NCBI GenBank assembly: GCA_025960445.1 | Contig: JAICIT010000057.1 | Span: 1-9,540, forward strand | Reading direction: 5' to 3' | DNA: 9,540 nt | DNA from: Bradyrhizobium sp. | Lineage (GTDB): Bacteria; Pseudomonadota; Alphaproteobacteria; Rhizobiales; Xanthobacteraceae | In this document: positions 1 to 8,728 of the stretch, piece by piece | How the letters are laid out: every line of letters begins with the position of its first letter | How positions within the stretch are numbered: position 1 is the stretch's first letter | Translations under genes and position numbers: made by a program | Notes under the pieces: model-generated | The model's input: only the letters and a program-made list of their open reading frames with translations | Told to the model about the DNA's origin: nothing | The model's database searches: none

Positions 1-456
1 AAGGGCTTCAAGCGCGAAGTCCGCGTTTCTCCCAGTCTCGCAACCGACACGGAAGCGCTGCTGGCGCGCAGCGCGATCGAGGCGCTTGCCATGGCCGCCA
101 AGGCTGGCCAGGTGATAAGCGGCTTTGGCAAGGTCGAGGAAGCCCTCAGGTCCCGGCAGACGCAAGCCTCGATCCAGGCGTTGATCCATGCTTCGGACGG
201 GGCCGCGGATGGAATCCGGAAATTGGATGCCATCGTCAGGCAGAATGCCGGAGTTAACGATGATTCCAAGCAGTTTCCGGTGCTCACGACCTTGACCTCG
301 GAACAATTGGATTTGGCACTAGGCCGGTCAAATGTGGTACATGCTGCGCTGCTCGCGGGCCCGGCGAGCAAGACGTTCCTGTCGCGCAGCCAGAGCCTGG
401 TCCAATACCGGATGGCGGACGACGACAAGACGACCGGCAATGCGGTTAAGAATTAG
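1..456 (+). CDS. ylxR: YlxR-type RNA-binding protein, C-terminal L7Ae-like part (5' truncated)
   Basis: The reading frame is open from the first base of the window to the TAG at 454-456, so only the last 151 codons are present and the start lies upstream. An internal ATG at 91 exists, but the frame continues upstream of it with protein-like sequence (KGFKREVRVSPSLA), so it is not the start. The visible part has an L7Ae/L30e-like pattern: a helix with alternating alanines, then QVISGFGKVEEALR, IQALIHASDGAADG and a variable tail. In alphaproteobacteria a YlxR (DUF448) domain followed by an L7Ae-like domain is encoded between nusA and infB. That position fits here, with infB starting 50 nt downstream. 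The YlxR domain itself is outside the window, so the name rests on the C-terminal part and the context. The exact function is unsettled; RNA binding linked to RNase P or ribosome biogenesis is proposed for the family. Confidence 0.75.
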   Translation, partial: KGFKREVRVSPSLATDTEALLARSAIEALAMAAKAGQVISGFGKVEEALRSRQTQASIQALIHASDGAADGIRKLDAIVRQNAGVNDDSKQFPVLTTLTSEQLDLALGRSNVVHAALLAGPASKTFLSRSQSLVQYRMADDDKTTGNAVKN

Positions 457-506
457 CCGATACTGAATGTGCGGATGCGCACGACGAACGAGATTAGGAC
501 TGCTGA

Positions 507-3113
<2,607 letters not shown>

Positions 3114-3136
3114 GTCCAAGTCTCACAAGCGCTACG

Positions 3137-3190
3137 GCGGCCTGATAATTCGAGACGCGGCCAAGCAGCCGCTTGCTGGCATCAGGCCGC
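3137..3190. repeat. 10-bp perfect inverted repeat with nested hairpin, infB-rbfA gap
   Basis: GCGGCCTGAT at 3137-3146 is exactly complementary to ATCAGGCCGC at 3181-3190. The 34-nt interior can itself fold, either GCGGC 3157-3161 with GCCGC 3168-3172, or CAAGC 3162-3166 with GCTTG 3171-3175 around the tetraloop AGCC. No T-run follows, so it is not a standard intrinsic terminator. It would be transcribed in the infB-rbfA message and could be a processing or stabilising stem, or a dispersed palindromic repeat. The role is inferred; only the complementarity is seen. Confidence 0.6.
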
Positions 3191-3197
3191 ACACTGA

Positions 3198-3219
3198 AGC
3201 CTAAGGTTAGCCTAACGTT
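3198..3219. repeat. Two tandem 11-bp repeat units, one mismatch
   Basis: AGCCTAAGGTT (3198-3208) is followed directly by AGCCTAACGTT (3209-3219), with 10 of 11 positions identical. It lies 65 nt before the chosen rbfA start and just after the 3137-3190 inverted repeat. CTAA/TTAG arms at 3201-3210 give a small dyad across the junction. It may be a local duplication or a regulator site; no function can be assigned. Confidence 0.45.
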
Positions 3220-3283
3220 GATGGCGAGAAGCGTAGCTCTTTGCGCGCTGCTCGATCCCATGAAGTCAATGAGAAACAGACTG

Positions 3284-3703
3284 ATGCCCCGCCACCACAA
3301 AAAGGACACCGCGCCGGGTGGCTCGCAGCGACAGCTGCGGGTTGGAGAAACCATTCGCCACGCCATCGCGGAAATTCTTTCGCACGGCAATGTGCATGAC
3401 GCAGACCTCGAAGGCCATATCATCACTGTGCCGGAAGTGCGGATGTCGGCCGATCTCAAGCTTGCGACCATCTATGTGATGCCGCTCGGTGGTCGCGACA
3501 CCGAAATCGTGATCGGGGCGCTGGAGCGAAACAAGAAATTTCTGCGCGGGGAAATCTCGCGGCGCGTTAACTTAAAATTTGCGCCTGACATCCGCTTCCG
3601 CGTGGACGACCGATTCGATGAAGCGGAACGAATAGAGAAATTACTGCGAACATCCGCGGTGCAGAGAGACCTCGCGCCAGATTCACAAGATTCGGAAGAG
3701 TGA
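3284..3703 (+). CDS. rbfA: 30S ribosome-binding factor A
   Basis: RbfA is a small KH-like protein that binds the 30S subunit near the 5' helix of 16S rRNA and is needed for late maturation of the small subunit and for cold adaptation. The product of 139 residues (E. coli 133) has the family core: [14 protein letters not shown], then [20 protein letters not shown] with the Ala at the KH kink, [20 protein letters not shown] and IEKLLRT. The frame stays open upstream to ATGs at 3173, 3224, 3260 and 3269. I chose 3284 (MPRHHKK) because related rhizobial proteins begin there in my memory and the upstream residues look non-coding. The Shine-Dalgarno is weak (GAGAAA 3271-3276). A start at 3260 or 3269 cannot be excluded. 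The gene follows a 170-nt structured gap after infB and ends 4 nt before truB, so the two are probably translationally coupled. Confidence 0.93.
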   Translation: MPRHHKKDTAPGGSQRQLRVGETIRHAIAEILSHGNVHDADLEGHIITVPEVRMSADLKLATIYVMPLGGRDTEIVIGALERNKKFLRGEISRRVNLKFAPDIRFRVDDRFDEAERIEKLLRTSAVQRDLAPDSQDSEE

Positions 3704-3707
3704 GCTG

Positions 3708-4826
3708 ATGATCGTGACCACCCCCGGCAGCGAATTCGAGCTGCAAAGTGCCGATCCGCACGACCGCGAAAAAAATAATTCTCTGGAGCCGCTTCGAACG
3801 GCCCCGAGCCCTGATGCGTGCGATCAGGACCGTCGCGGCGGCAAGCAGCCGCGCCGGGCGGGGGAGCCCCGGCGCGACAAGCGCGACGTGCATGGCTGGG
3901 TCATCCTCGACAAACCGATCGGGATGACCTCGACCCACGCGGTCGCGGTGGTGAAGCGGCTGTTCCAGGCCAAGCGCGCGGGCCACGCCGGAACGCTCGA
4001 TCCGCTGGCCTCCGGCGGGCTGCCAATCGCGCTCGGGGAAGCCACCAAGACGGTCCCCTTCGTGATGGACGGCCGAAAGCGCTACCGCTTCACGGTTTGT
4101 TGGGGCGAGGAGCGCGACACCGACGATACTGAGGGCCGCGTCGTCAGAAGCAGCGAAGCCCGTCCGTCCGTCGAGGCGATCGAGGAGCTGCTGCCACGGT
4201 TCACGGGGCTGATCGAGCAGATCCCGCCGCAATATTCCGCGATCAAAGTCCAGGGCGAGCGCGCCTATGATTTGGCGCGGGACGGCGAAACCGTCGAATT
4301 GAAGCCCCGCCCGGTCGAGATTCACCATTTAATCCTTGTGGAACAGCCAGATAGCACGCATTCCGTGTTCGAGGCGGAGTGCGGAAAGGGAACCTATGTC
4401 CGGGCGCTGGCCCGCGATATTGGCCGACTGCTCGGCTGTTACGGCCATATCTGCTCGCTGCGGCGGACGCTGGTCGGTCCGTTCACCGAATCGGACATGA
4501 TTCCGCTGGAACAGTTGCAGGCTTTGTGCGATAGAGCCGCGTCTGGCGAGGGCAGCCTCGCCGACGCGCTTTTGCCCGTTGAGACCGCGCTGGACGACAT
4601 CCCGGCACTGGCCGTCACACGGGCTGATGCGGCAAGGCTCCACCGGGGCCAAGCCGTTTTGTTGCGCGGACGGGATGCGCCCAATTGTAGCGGCACAGTC
4701 TATGTCACGGTGGCAGGCCGGCTTCTGGCCCTCGCCGAAATTGGCAATGGCGAACTCATCCCCAAGCGCGTGTTCAACCTGAACGGACTGACTGCCAGTC
4801 CGGCTCGCAACCAGGAAAGTGTTTGA
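3708..4826 (+). CDS. truB: tRNA pseudouridine(55) synthase
   Basis: TruB converts U55 in the T-loop of tRNAs to pseudouridine. The product has 372 residues, longer than E. coli TruB (314), mainly because of a polar, Arg-rich N-terminal extension of about 60 residues before the first core motif GWVILDKP (63-70). The catalytic motif GHAGTLDP is at 92-99, with the nucleophile Asp98. The YSAIK motif at 176-180 supplies the active-site tyrosine, and [12 protein letters not shown] starting at 228 is the conserved C-terminal catalytic-domain motif. A PUA-like tail follows. The ATG at 3708 is 4 nt after the rbfA stop and has GGAAGAG (3694-3700) 7 nt upstream. A GTG at 3888 (residue 61) could begin a minimal enzyme but lacks such a site. 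Seven A residues at 3769-3775 lie in the extension. The last codons contain the rpsO ribosome-binding site. Confidence 0.95.
   Translation: MIVTTPGSEFELQSADPHDREKNNSLEPLRTAPSPDACDQDRRGGKQPRRAGEPRRDKRDVHGWVILDKPIGMTSTHAVAVVKRLFQAKRAGHAGTLDPLASGGLPIALGEATKTVPFVMDGRKRYRFTVCWGEERDTDDTEGRVVRSSEARPSVEAIEELLPRFTGLIEQIPPQYSAIKVQGERAYDLARDGETVELKPRPVEIHHLILVEQPDSTHSVFEAECGKGTYVRALARDIGRLLGCYGHICSLRRTLVGPFTESDMIPLEQLQALCDRAASGEGSLADALLPVETALDDIPALAVTRADAARLHRGQAVLLRGRDAPNCSGTVYVTVAGRLLALAEIGNGELIPKRVFNLNGLTASPARNQESV
4813..4819 (+). promoter_or_regulatory. Ribosome-binding site of rpsO, inside truB
   Basis: AGGAAAG lies 9 nt before the rpsO ATG at 4829, within the last truB codons. It decides the rpsO start: the in-frame TTG at 4823, which overlaps the truB stop, is only 3 nt from it. 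The overlap suggests rpsO translation is coupled to truB. Confidence 0.7.
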
Positions 4827-4828
4827 CG

Positions 4829-5098
4829 ATGTCGATTACTGCCGAACGCAAATCGGAAGTCATCAAGACGAACGCCACCAAGGCGGGTGACACCGGCTCG
4901 CCCGAGGTTCAAGTCGCGATCCTCTCGGAACGCATCAATAATCTCACGGGGCATTTCAAGACCCACGTAAAGGACAACCATTCGCGCCGCGGGCTGTTGA
5001 AGCTCGTATCCACGCGCCGTTCGCTTCTCGATTACATCAAGAAAAAGGACGAGGCGCGTTACAAAGCGCTACTCGAAAAGCACAACATTCGTCGTTGA
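4829..5098 (+). CDS. rpsO: 30S ribosomal protein S15
   Basis: S15 is a primary 16S rRNA-binding protein of the platform and also contacts the 50S subunit. The 89 residues match the universal length. Family motifs run through the whole sequence: [35 protein letters not shown], then the signature [16 protein letters not shown] and the terminal KHNIRR. ATG 4829 is chosen over TTG 4823 because of the family N-terminus (MSITAERK) and the spacing to the ribosome-binding site. It starts 2 nt after the truB stop. A GC-rich hairpin with a T-run follows at once, then the long pnp leader. This is the rpsO-pnp arrangement known from E. coli, where S15 represses its own translation. An autoregulatory fold is not evident here by eye. 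Confidence 0.98.
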   Translation: MSITAERKSEVIKTNATKAGDTGSPEVQVAILSERINNLTGHFKTHVKDNHSRRGLLKLVSTRRSLLDYIKKKDEARYKALLEKHNIRR

Positions 5099-5105
5099 GC
5101 TGAAT

Positions 5106-5130
5106 ACGCGCGCGATTGACGCGCGTTTTT
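5106..5130 (+). terminator. Intrinsic terminator or attenuator after rpsO
   Basis: ACGCGCG at 5106-5112 pairs perfectly with CGCGCGT at 5120-5126 across a 7-nt loop, and the T-run TTTTT covers 5126-5130. It begins 8 nt after the rpsO stop. The stem is short but entirely G-C rich. Since pnp lies downstream on the same strand, partial termination with read-through is likely, as for the rpsO terminator in E. coli; that comparison is inference. Confidence 0.7.
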
Positions 5131-5398
5131 GCGTGTGGCTTCAAAAAACGGTTCGAGTGTTTTTCGGCAAGCCATTCGCACACCGATGCGAGCCGTCGAA
5201 GGTCCGCTTCGGGGCGTGAACTTCGAAACGTTTTCGTAGAAGAGTTGACGCCAGATACACGTTCGTCCAGCAGCACTCCGGCGACTGGACGATGACGGGC
5301 AAGGTGCCCGTTGCGCGGGGCCAAAGGCTCAAGAGCTTCAACCCCGCACCAAACCGGAAGGATGAAGCCATCCAGCACGTCAAGACCATGGCAGGATC

Positions 5399-5435
5399 GC
5401 CGGACGCTGACCTCGCATTGCGACCAGCGTCCGGC
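5399..5435 (+). promoter_or_regulatory. Long stem-loop in pnp leader, candidate RNase III site
   Basis: GCCGGACGCTG (5399-5409) is perfectly complementary to CAGCGTCCGGC (5425-5435). Inside the loop TCGC 5413-5416 pairs with GCGA 5420-5423, leaving a small asymmetric internal loop. The total is about 15 bp. No T-run follows, so termination is unlikely. A double-stranded stem upstream of pnp suits RNase III processing and PNPase autocontrol, by analogy with E. coli. Confidence 0.55.
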
Positions 5436-5444
5436 AATCTTGCG

Positions 5445-5487
5445 CATGGTTTTATGAGCTGGCGTTCATGCCTTTCGTGAAACCATG
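5445..5487 (+). promoter_or_regulatory. Stem-loop directly before the pnp ribosome-binding site
   Basis: CATGGTTT (5445-5452) pairs perfectly with AAACCATG (5480-5487). The stem can extend inward to 5458/5474 with three G-T wobbles, giving 14 pairs around a 15-nt loop. The 3' arm ends one base before the AAAGAAG ribosome-binding site, so folding or cutting here could change access of ribosomes. Confidence 0.5.
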
Positions 5488-5494
5488 AAAGAAG
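5488..5494 (+). promoter_or_regulatory. Ribosome-binding site of pnp
   Basis: AAAGAAG lies 6 nt before the ATG at 5501. It is purine-rich but a weak match to the anti-Shine-Dalgarno. It directly abuts the 3' arm of the 5445-5487 stem-loop. Confidence 0.55.
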
Positions 5495-5500
5495 ATCGAA

Positions 5501-7654
5501 ATGTTCAATATTCATTCAGTCGAGATCGATTGGGGTGGGCGCCCCCTCAGGCTTGAAACCGGAAAGATCGCCCGTCAGGCCGACGGCGCCGTCGTGGCGA
5601 CCTATGGCGAGACCGTTGTGCTCGCGACGGTCGTCGCCGCCAAGACGCCCCGCGAAGGCGTCGATTTCCTGCCACTAACCGTGGACTATCAGGAGAAGAC
5701 CTATGCCGCAGGCCGTATTCCCGGCGGCTATTTCAAGCGCGAAGGCCGCCCCACCGAAAAGGAGACGCTGGTATCGCGTTTGATCGACCGGCCGATCCGT
5801 CCGCTGTTCGTCGAAGGCTGGCGCAACGAGACCCAGGTCATCGTCACGACCCTGTCGCACGACATGGAGAACGATCCCGACATTCTGGCCCTGGTGGCCG
5901 CCTCCGCGGCGCTGACGCTGTCGGGGGCGCCCTTCAAAGGTCCGATCGGTGCCGCACGGGTCGGCTTCGTCAATGACGAGTATGTTCTCAACCCGACGCT
6001 GGACGAAATGGTCGAAACCCAGCTCGACCTGGTCGTCGCGGGTACTGCCGATGCCGTGTTGATGGTGGAATCGGAAGCCAAGGAACTCAACGAAGAGATC
6101 ATGCTTGGCGCCGTGATGTTCGGTCACCGCCACTTCCAGCCGGTGATCAATGCGATCATCCAGCTTGCTGAAAAGGCCGCCAAGGAGCCGCGCGAAGTCA
6201 AGATCGTCGACGAAAGCGCGCTGGAAAAGGAAATGCTTGGGCTGATCGAGGCTGATCTGCGAGCTGCCTATGCCATTCCCGTCAAGCAGGACCGTTACGC
6301 CGCGGTCGGTAAGGCCAAGGAAAAGGTGATGGCGCATTACTTCGCTGAAGGGCAGGAGACGAAATACGACAAGCTGCGCGTCGCCGCGGTGTTCAAGGAG
6401 CTCGAAGCCAAGATCGTTCGCTGGAACATTCTCGACACCGGCAAGCGCATCGATGGGCGCGATTCCAAAACCGTTCGCAACATCGTCGCCGAAGTCGGCG
6501 TGTTACCACGCGCGCATGGCTCGGCGCTGTTTACGCGCGGCGAAACCCAGGCGATGGTGGTGACCACGCTCGGCACCGGCGAGGACGAGCAGTACATCGA
6601 CGCGCTTTCGGGAACGTACAAGGAAACGTTCCTGCTGCACTATAACTTCCCTCCCTACTCCGTCGGCGAGACCGGCCGGATGGGTGGCACCAAGCGGCGC
6701 GAGATCGGCCACGGCAAGCTGGCCTGGCGCGCGATTCATCCTGTGCTTCCGCCGCACCACGAGTTTCCGTACACGGTGCGGGTCGTCTCGGAGATCACCG
6801 AGTCGAATGGATCGTCATCGATGGCTTCGGTCTGCGGCGCCTCTCTGGCGCTGATGGATGCGGGCGTTCCGTTGAAGCGTCCGACCGCGGGAATCGCGAT
6901 GGGACTCATTCTCGAGGGCAGCCGTTTCGCGGTGCTGTCGGACATCCTCGGCGACGAGGATCACCTGGGCGACATGGACTTCAAGGTTGCGGGTACCGAC
7001 CAGGGCATCACCTCGCTGCAAATGGACATCAAGATCGCCGGGATCACCGAGGAGATCATGAAGGTTGCGCTTGGCCAGGCCAAGGACGGGCGCATCCATA
7101 TTCTCGGCGAAATGTCCAAGGCGCTCACCGCCGCGCGCGCCGAGCTCGGCGAATATGCTCCGCGCATCGAGACCTTCAAGATTCCGACCGACAAGATACG
7201 AGAAGTGATCGGCACCGGCGGCAAGGTGATCCGTGAAATCGTCGAGAAAACCGGGGCGAAGGTCAACATCGATGACGATGGCACCGTGAAGGTCGCCTCC
7301 GCCGACGGCGAATCGATCAAGGCCGCTATCAAGTGGATCAAATCGATCGCGTCGGACCCGGAGATCGGACAGATCTACGATGGCACTGTCGTGAAGGTGA
7401 TGGAATTTGGCGCGTTCGTGAACTTCTTCGGCGCCAAGGACGGTCTTGTCCACATCAGCCAGCTCGCGGCCAATCGCGTGCAGAAGACCTCCGACGTCGT
7501 CAAGGAAGGCGACAAGGTAAAGGTCAAGCTGCTCGGCTTCGACGATCGCGGCAAGACCCGTTTGTCGATGAAGGCTGTCGATCAGACAACCGGCGAAGAT
7601 CTCGAGGCCAAGCAGAGGACCGAAGCTGCGCCCCGCGAAGCAGCCGGCGAATAG
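5501..7654 (+). CDS. pnp: Polyribonucleotide nucleotidyltransferase (PNPase)
   Basis: PNPase is the phosphate-dependent 3'-5' exoribonuclease of the RNA degradosome. It also adds 3' tails in reverse. The 717 residues (E. coli 711) cover all domains. The first RNase PH fold is at about 10-145 with [13 protein letters not shown] starting at 78. The helical domain follows to about 320, then the catalytic second RNase PH fold at about 330-550. The latter contains [13 protein letters not shown] with Asp487, Asp493 and Lys495, matching the metal/phosphate-site residues D486, D492 and K494 of E. coli. The KH domain has its GTGG loop at 571-574, and the S1 domain spans about 623-690 ([13 protein letters not shown]). 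A short Glu/Ala-rich tail ends the protein. The structured leader upstream and the strong terminator downstream suggest that pnp can behave as its own processed unit. Confidence 0.98.
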   Translation: MFNIHSVEIDWGGRPLRLETGKIARQADGAVVATYGETVVLATVVAAKTPREGVDFLPLTVDYQEKTYAAGRIPGGYFKREGRPTEKETLVSRLIDRPIRPLFVEGWRNETQVIVTTLSHDMENDPDILALVAASAALTLSGAPFKGPIGAARVGFVNDEYVLNPTLDEMVETQLDLVVAGTADAVLMVESEAKELNEEIMLGAVMFGHRHFQPVINAIIQLAEKAAKEPREVKIVDESALEKEMLGLIEADLRAAYAIPVKQDRYAAVGKAKEKVMAHYFAEGQETKYDKLRVAAVFKELEAKIVRWNILDTGKRIDGRDSKTVRNIVAEVGVLPRAHGSALFTRGETQAMVVTTLGTGEDEQYIDALSGTYKETFLLHYNFPPYSVGETGRMGGTKRREIGHGKLAWRAIHPVLPPHHEFPYTVRVVSEITESNGSSSMASVCGASLALMDAGVPLKRPTAGIAMGLILEGSRFAVLSDILGDEDHLGDMDFKVAGTDQGITSLQMDIKIAGITEEIMKVALGQAKDGRIHILGEMSKALTAARAELGEYAPRIETFKIPTDKIREVIGTGGKVIREIVEKTGAKVNIDDDGTVKVASADGESIKAAIKWIKSIASDPEIGQIYDGTVVKVMEFGAFVNFFGAKDGLVHISQLAANRVQKTSDVVKEGDKVKVKLLGFDDRGKTRLSMKAVDQTTGEDLEAKQRTEAAPREAAGE

Positions 7655-7693
7655 GTTCTCGCAAGCGTCAAACCAGGTCTCGAGAAAACGACA

Positions 7694-7724
7694 AAGGGCG
7701 GCTTTTCAGCCGCCCTTCTCTTTT
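7694..7724. terminator. Bidirectional intrinsic terminator between pnp and aqpZ
   Basis: AAGGGCGGCT (7694-7703) pairs perfectly with AGCCGCCCTT (7708-7717) across a TTTC loop, and CTCTTTT follows at 7718-7724. On the opposite strand the stem is followed by a T-rich stretch (TTTGTCGTTTT), so it can also end the convergent aquaporin transcript. It starts 40 nt after the pnp stop and lies 48 nt beyond the aquaporin stop. Confidence 0.9.
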
Positions 7725-7771
7725 GCGCGCGTTATGTCTGCGTTCGCCGCAGCGACACCTGGGCCGATGTT

Positions 7772-8467
7772 CTACGGGTTCACCGGACCCCTGACGTATT
7801 CGGCGTGCAGCCATTTCCCAATCACGCCGCCAATGATGCCGCCGACGATGGGCGCAACCCAAAACAGCCACAGCGACCCCAAAGCCGCCGTTCCGCCGAA
7901 TACCGCCGTCGCCGTGGAGCGCGCCGGATTCAGCGACGCATTCGACACCGGGATGGCGACCAGATGAAACAGTACCAGTGCGAGGCCGATCGCGAGCGGA
8001 GCGAATCCGGCCGGCGCGCGCGGCGATGTCACGCTGACGATCACCAGGATGAACAGTCCCGTGATCACGACCTCTATCAAGCCCGCGCTCAGCATCGAAA
8101 ACCCGGAACCGCCATAGGTGTTGGACGCTGCAAGAAAAGTGTTCCATTTGCCGGCCGCGGGTGCGCCCTGCAGGATGACATAAAATATCGCGGCGGCGGC
8201 CAAGCCGCCGATGACCTGCGCGATGATGTAGGGGATCGCCTTGCCGGCCTCAAAGCGGCCCGCTGCCACTAAGCCGCATGTCACCGCCGGATTGAAATGA
8301 CCTCCCGATATAGAGCCCACGGCATACGCCATCGCCACTACCGAGAGCCCGACGGCAAACGCCACTGCCATTAACCCGGCGCTCGGCGCCGAGAACAAGG
8401 CAGCGCCGCACACTGCGGTTACCAGCGCAAAGGTGCCGATAAATTCTGCAGTCAACTCCCGTGACAT
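7772..8467 (-). CDS. aqpZ: Aquaporin Z-type MIP channel
   Basis: This is an inner-membrane channel of the MIP family. The 231 residues equal the length of E. coli AqpZ, with six hydrophobic membrane segments and two re-entrant NPA loops: GGHFNPAVT (NPA 59-61) and SLNPARS (NPA 180-182). Regions such as APAGFAPLAIGLAL and LWLFWVAPIVGGIIGGVIG match AqpZ closely. ATG 8467 is chosen over the in-frame TTG 8473 because GGGGGA (8475-8480) is 7 nt before the ATG but only 1 nt before the TTG. The selectivity filter differs from E. coli: by alignment Phe43 is Val39 and Thr183 is Ala177, while His168 and Arg183 are kept. It may therefore pass solutes other than water, which is inference. The gene is convergent with pnp and divergent from the acetyltransferase gene. 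It is not functionally tied to either. Confidence 0.93.
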   Translation of the reverse strand: MSRELTAEFIGTFALVTAVCGAALFSAPSAGLMAVAFAVGLSVVAMAYAVGSISGGHFNPAVTCGLVAAGRFEAGKAIPYIIAQVIGGLAAAAIFYVILQGAPAAGKWNTFLAASNTYGGSGFSMLSAGLIEVVITGLFILVIVSVTSPRAPAGFAPLAIGLALVLFHLVAIPVSNASLNPARSTATAVFGGTAALGSLWLFWVAPIVGGIIGGVIGKWLHAEYVRGPVNP

Positions 8468-8474
8468 TTGCAAT

Positions 8475-8480
8475 TCCCCC
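8475..8480 (-). promoter_or_regulatory. Ribosome-binding site of aqpZ
   Basis: GGGGGA on the minus strand lies 7 nt before the ATG whose first base is 8467. The spacing decides this start over the upstream TTG. Confidence 0.6.
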
Positions 8481-8517
8481 GATGAAGCTCTCCGCGACCC
8501 GCTGGAGCGAAGCGCCG

Positions 8518-8547
8518 ATCATGCCACCAAGCCCTTGTCGCTGACAA
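8518..8547 (-). promoter_or_regulatory. Possible aqpZ promoter with overlapping dyad
   Basis: On the minus strand TTGTCA (8547-8542) resembles a -35 box (5 of 6), and CATGAT (8523-8518) resembles a -10 box (4 of 6), with 18 nt between them. The -35 lies in the dyad TTGTC-GCT-GACAA (8535-8547), which could be an operator. The -10 box is about 50 nt before the start codon. Promoter calls in such GC-rich genomes are weak by eye. Confidence 0.3.
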
Positions 8548-8632
8548 CGCCGGCGGAACAGATTCTCCACATCCGATGCCGTCCTGGCGCGCATCCGATC
8601 TGTCAGACGTATCGTATTGAAGCAGTTTGGTT

Positions 8633-8646
8633 CCGGCTTTAGCCGG
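8633..8646. repeat. Short GC-rich palindrome between aqpZ and acetyltransferase gene
   Basis: CCGGCT (8633-8638) and AGCCGG (8641-8646) flank TT and can form a small hairpin. It lacks a T-run on either strand, so it is probably not a terminator. The rest of the 261-nt divergent spacer holds the promoter candidate and two CATCCGAT direct repeats (8570-8577 and 8592-8599), and no gene. Confidence 0.35.
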
Positions 8647-8728
8647 GCGGTTCGCGTTGCAGGCTGAAGCGCCGTAGAGAGACATACGCCGCATCCCCGT
8701 TGATGTTGCTCAAGCCGAGGATGGCTTT

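Larger units (their letters stand above)
5263..5487 (+). promoter_or_regulatory. Structured pnp 5' leader with six inverted repeats
   Basis: Six consecutive, non-overlapping inverted repeats occupy most of this interval. They are TCGTCCAG 5263-5270 with CTGGACGA 5285-5292; ACGGGCA 5295-5301 with TGCCCGT 5305-5311; GCGGGG 5315-5320 with CCCCGC 5342-5347; GGATG 5360-5364 with CATCC 5369-5373; the long stem 5399-5435; and the long stem 5445-5487. The block stops at the ribosome-binding site of pnp. Short stems arise by chance in GC-rich DNA, so the two long ones carry most of the weight. In E. coli the pnp leader is cut by RNase III and then destabilised by PNPase itself; this may be the functional counterpart. 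Confidence 0.5.
5099..5500 (+). other. Gene-free rpsO-pnp spacer
   Basis: This 402-nt stretch holds no convincing gene. It begins with a terminator-like hairpin (5106-5130). A moderately AT-rich part follows to about 5262, with a weak palindrome at 5224-5236 (CGAAA/TTTCG). A run of inverted repeats then extends from 5263 almost to the pnp ribosome-binding site. Small frames on both strands lack ribosome-binding sites and recognisable protein sequence. A TTGACG at 5245-5250 has no good -10 partner. The likely role is the transcribed, post-transcriptionally controlled leader of pnp. Confidence 0.7.

Noticed and set aside
3173..3283. Upstream in-frame extension of rbfA
   Set aside because: The residues do not resemble the family N-terminus, the region contains the inverted and tandem repeats, and related proteins begin at MPRHH as far as I recall.
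5144..5164. AAAAAC/GTTTTT inverted repeat as a second terminator
   Set aside because: The stem is almost entirely A-T and weak, and no separate T-run follows it.
5245..5273. TTGACG as a -35 box for a pnp promoter
   Set aside because: No acceptable -10 hexamer is present at 16-18 nt spacing (the sequence reads CCAGCAGC).
5292..5480. 62-codon plus-strand frame in the pnp leader, as a possible leader peptide
   Set aside because: There is no ribosome-binding site before its ATG, the sequence is not protein-like, and the frame coincides with the inverted repeats. Conservation could revive it.
5037..5515. Two minus-strand frames across the rpsO-pnp spacer
   Set aside because: They overlap the ends of rpsO and pnp, have no recognisable motif and no ribosome-binding site, and are better explained as open frames in GC-rich DNA.
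5675..6337. 220-codon minus-strand frame opposite pnp
   Set aside because: It is antisense to conserved PNPase coding sequence and carries no domain signature.
7805..8272. 155-codon plus-strand frame opposite aqpZ
   Set aside because: It is a low-complexity Arg/Gln/Asp-rich antisense shadow of a clear aquaporin gene.
8433..8642. Small plus-strand frame across the aqpZ start and divergent spacer
   Set aside because: It overlaps the aqpZ start and has no ribosome-binding site or recognisable sequence.
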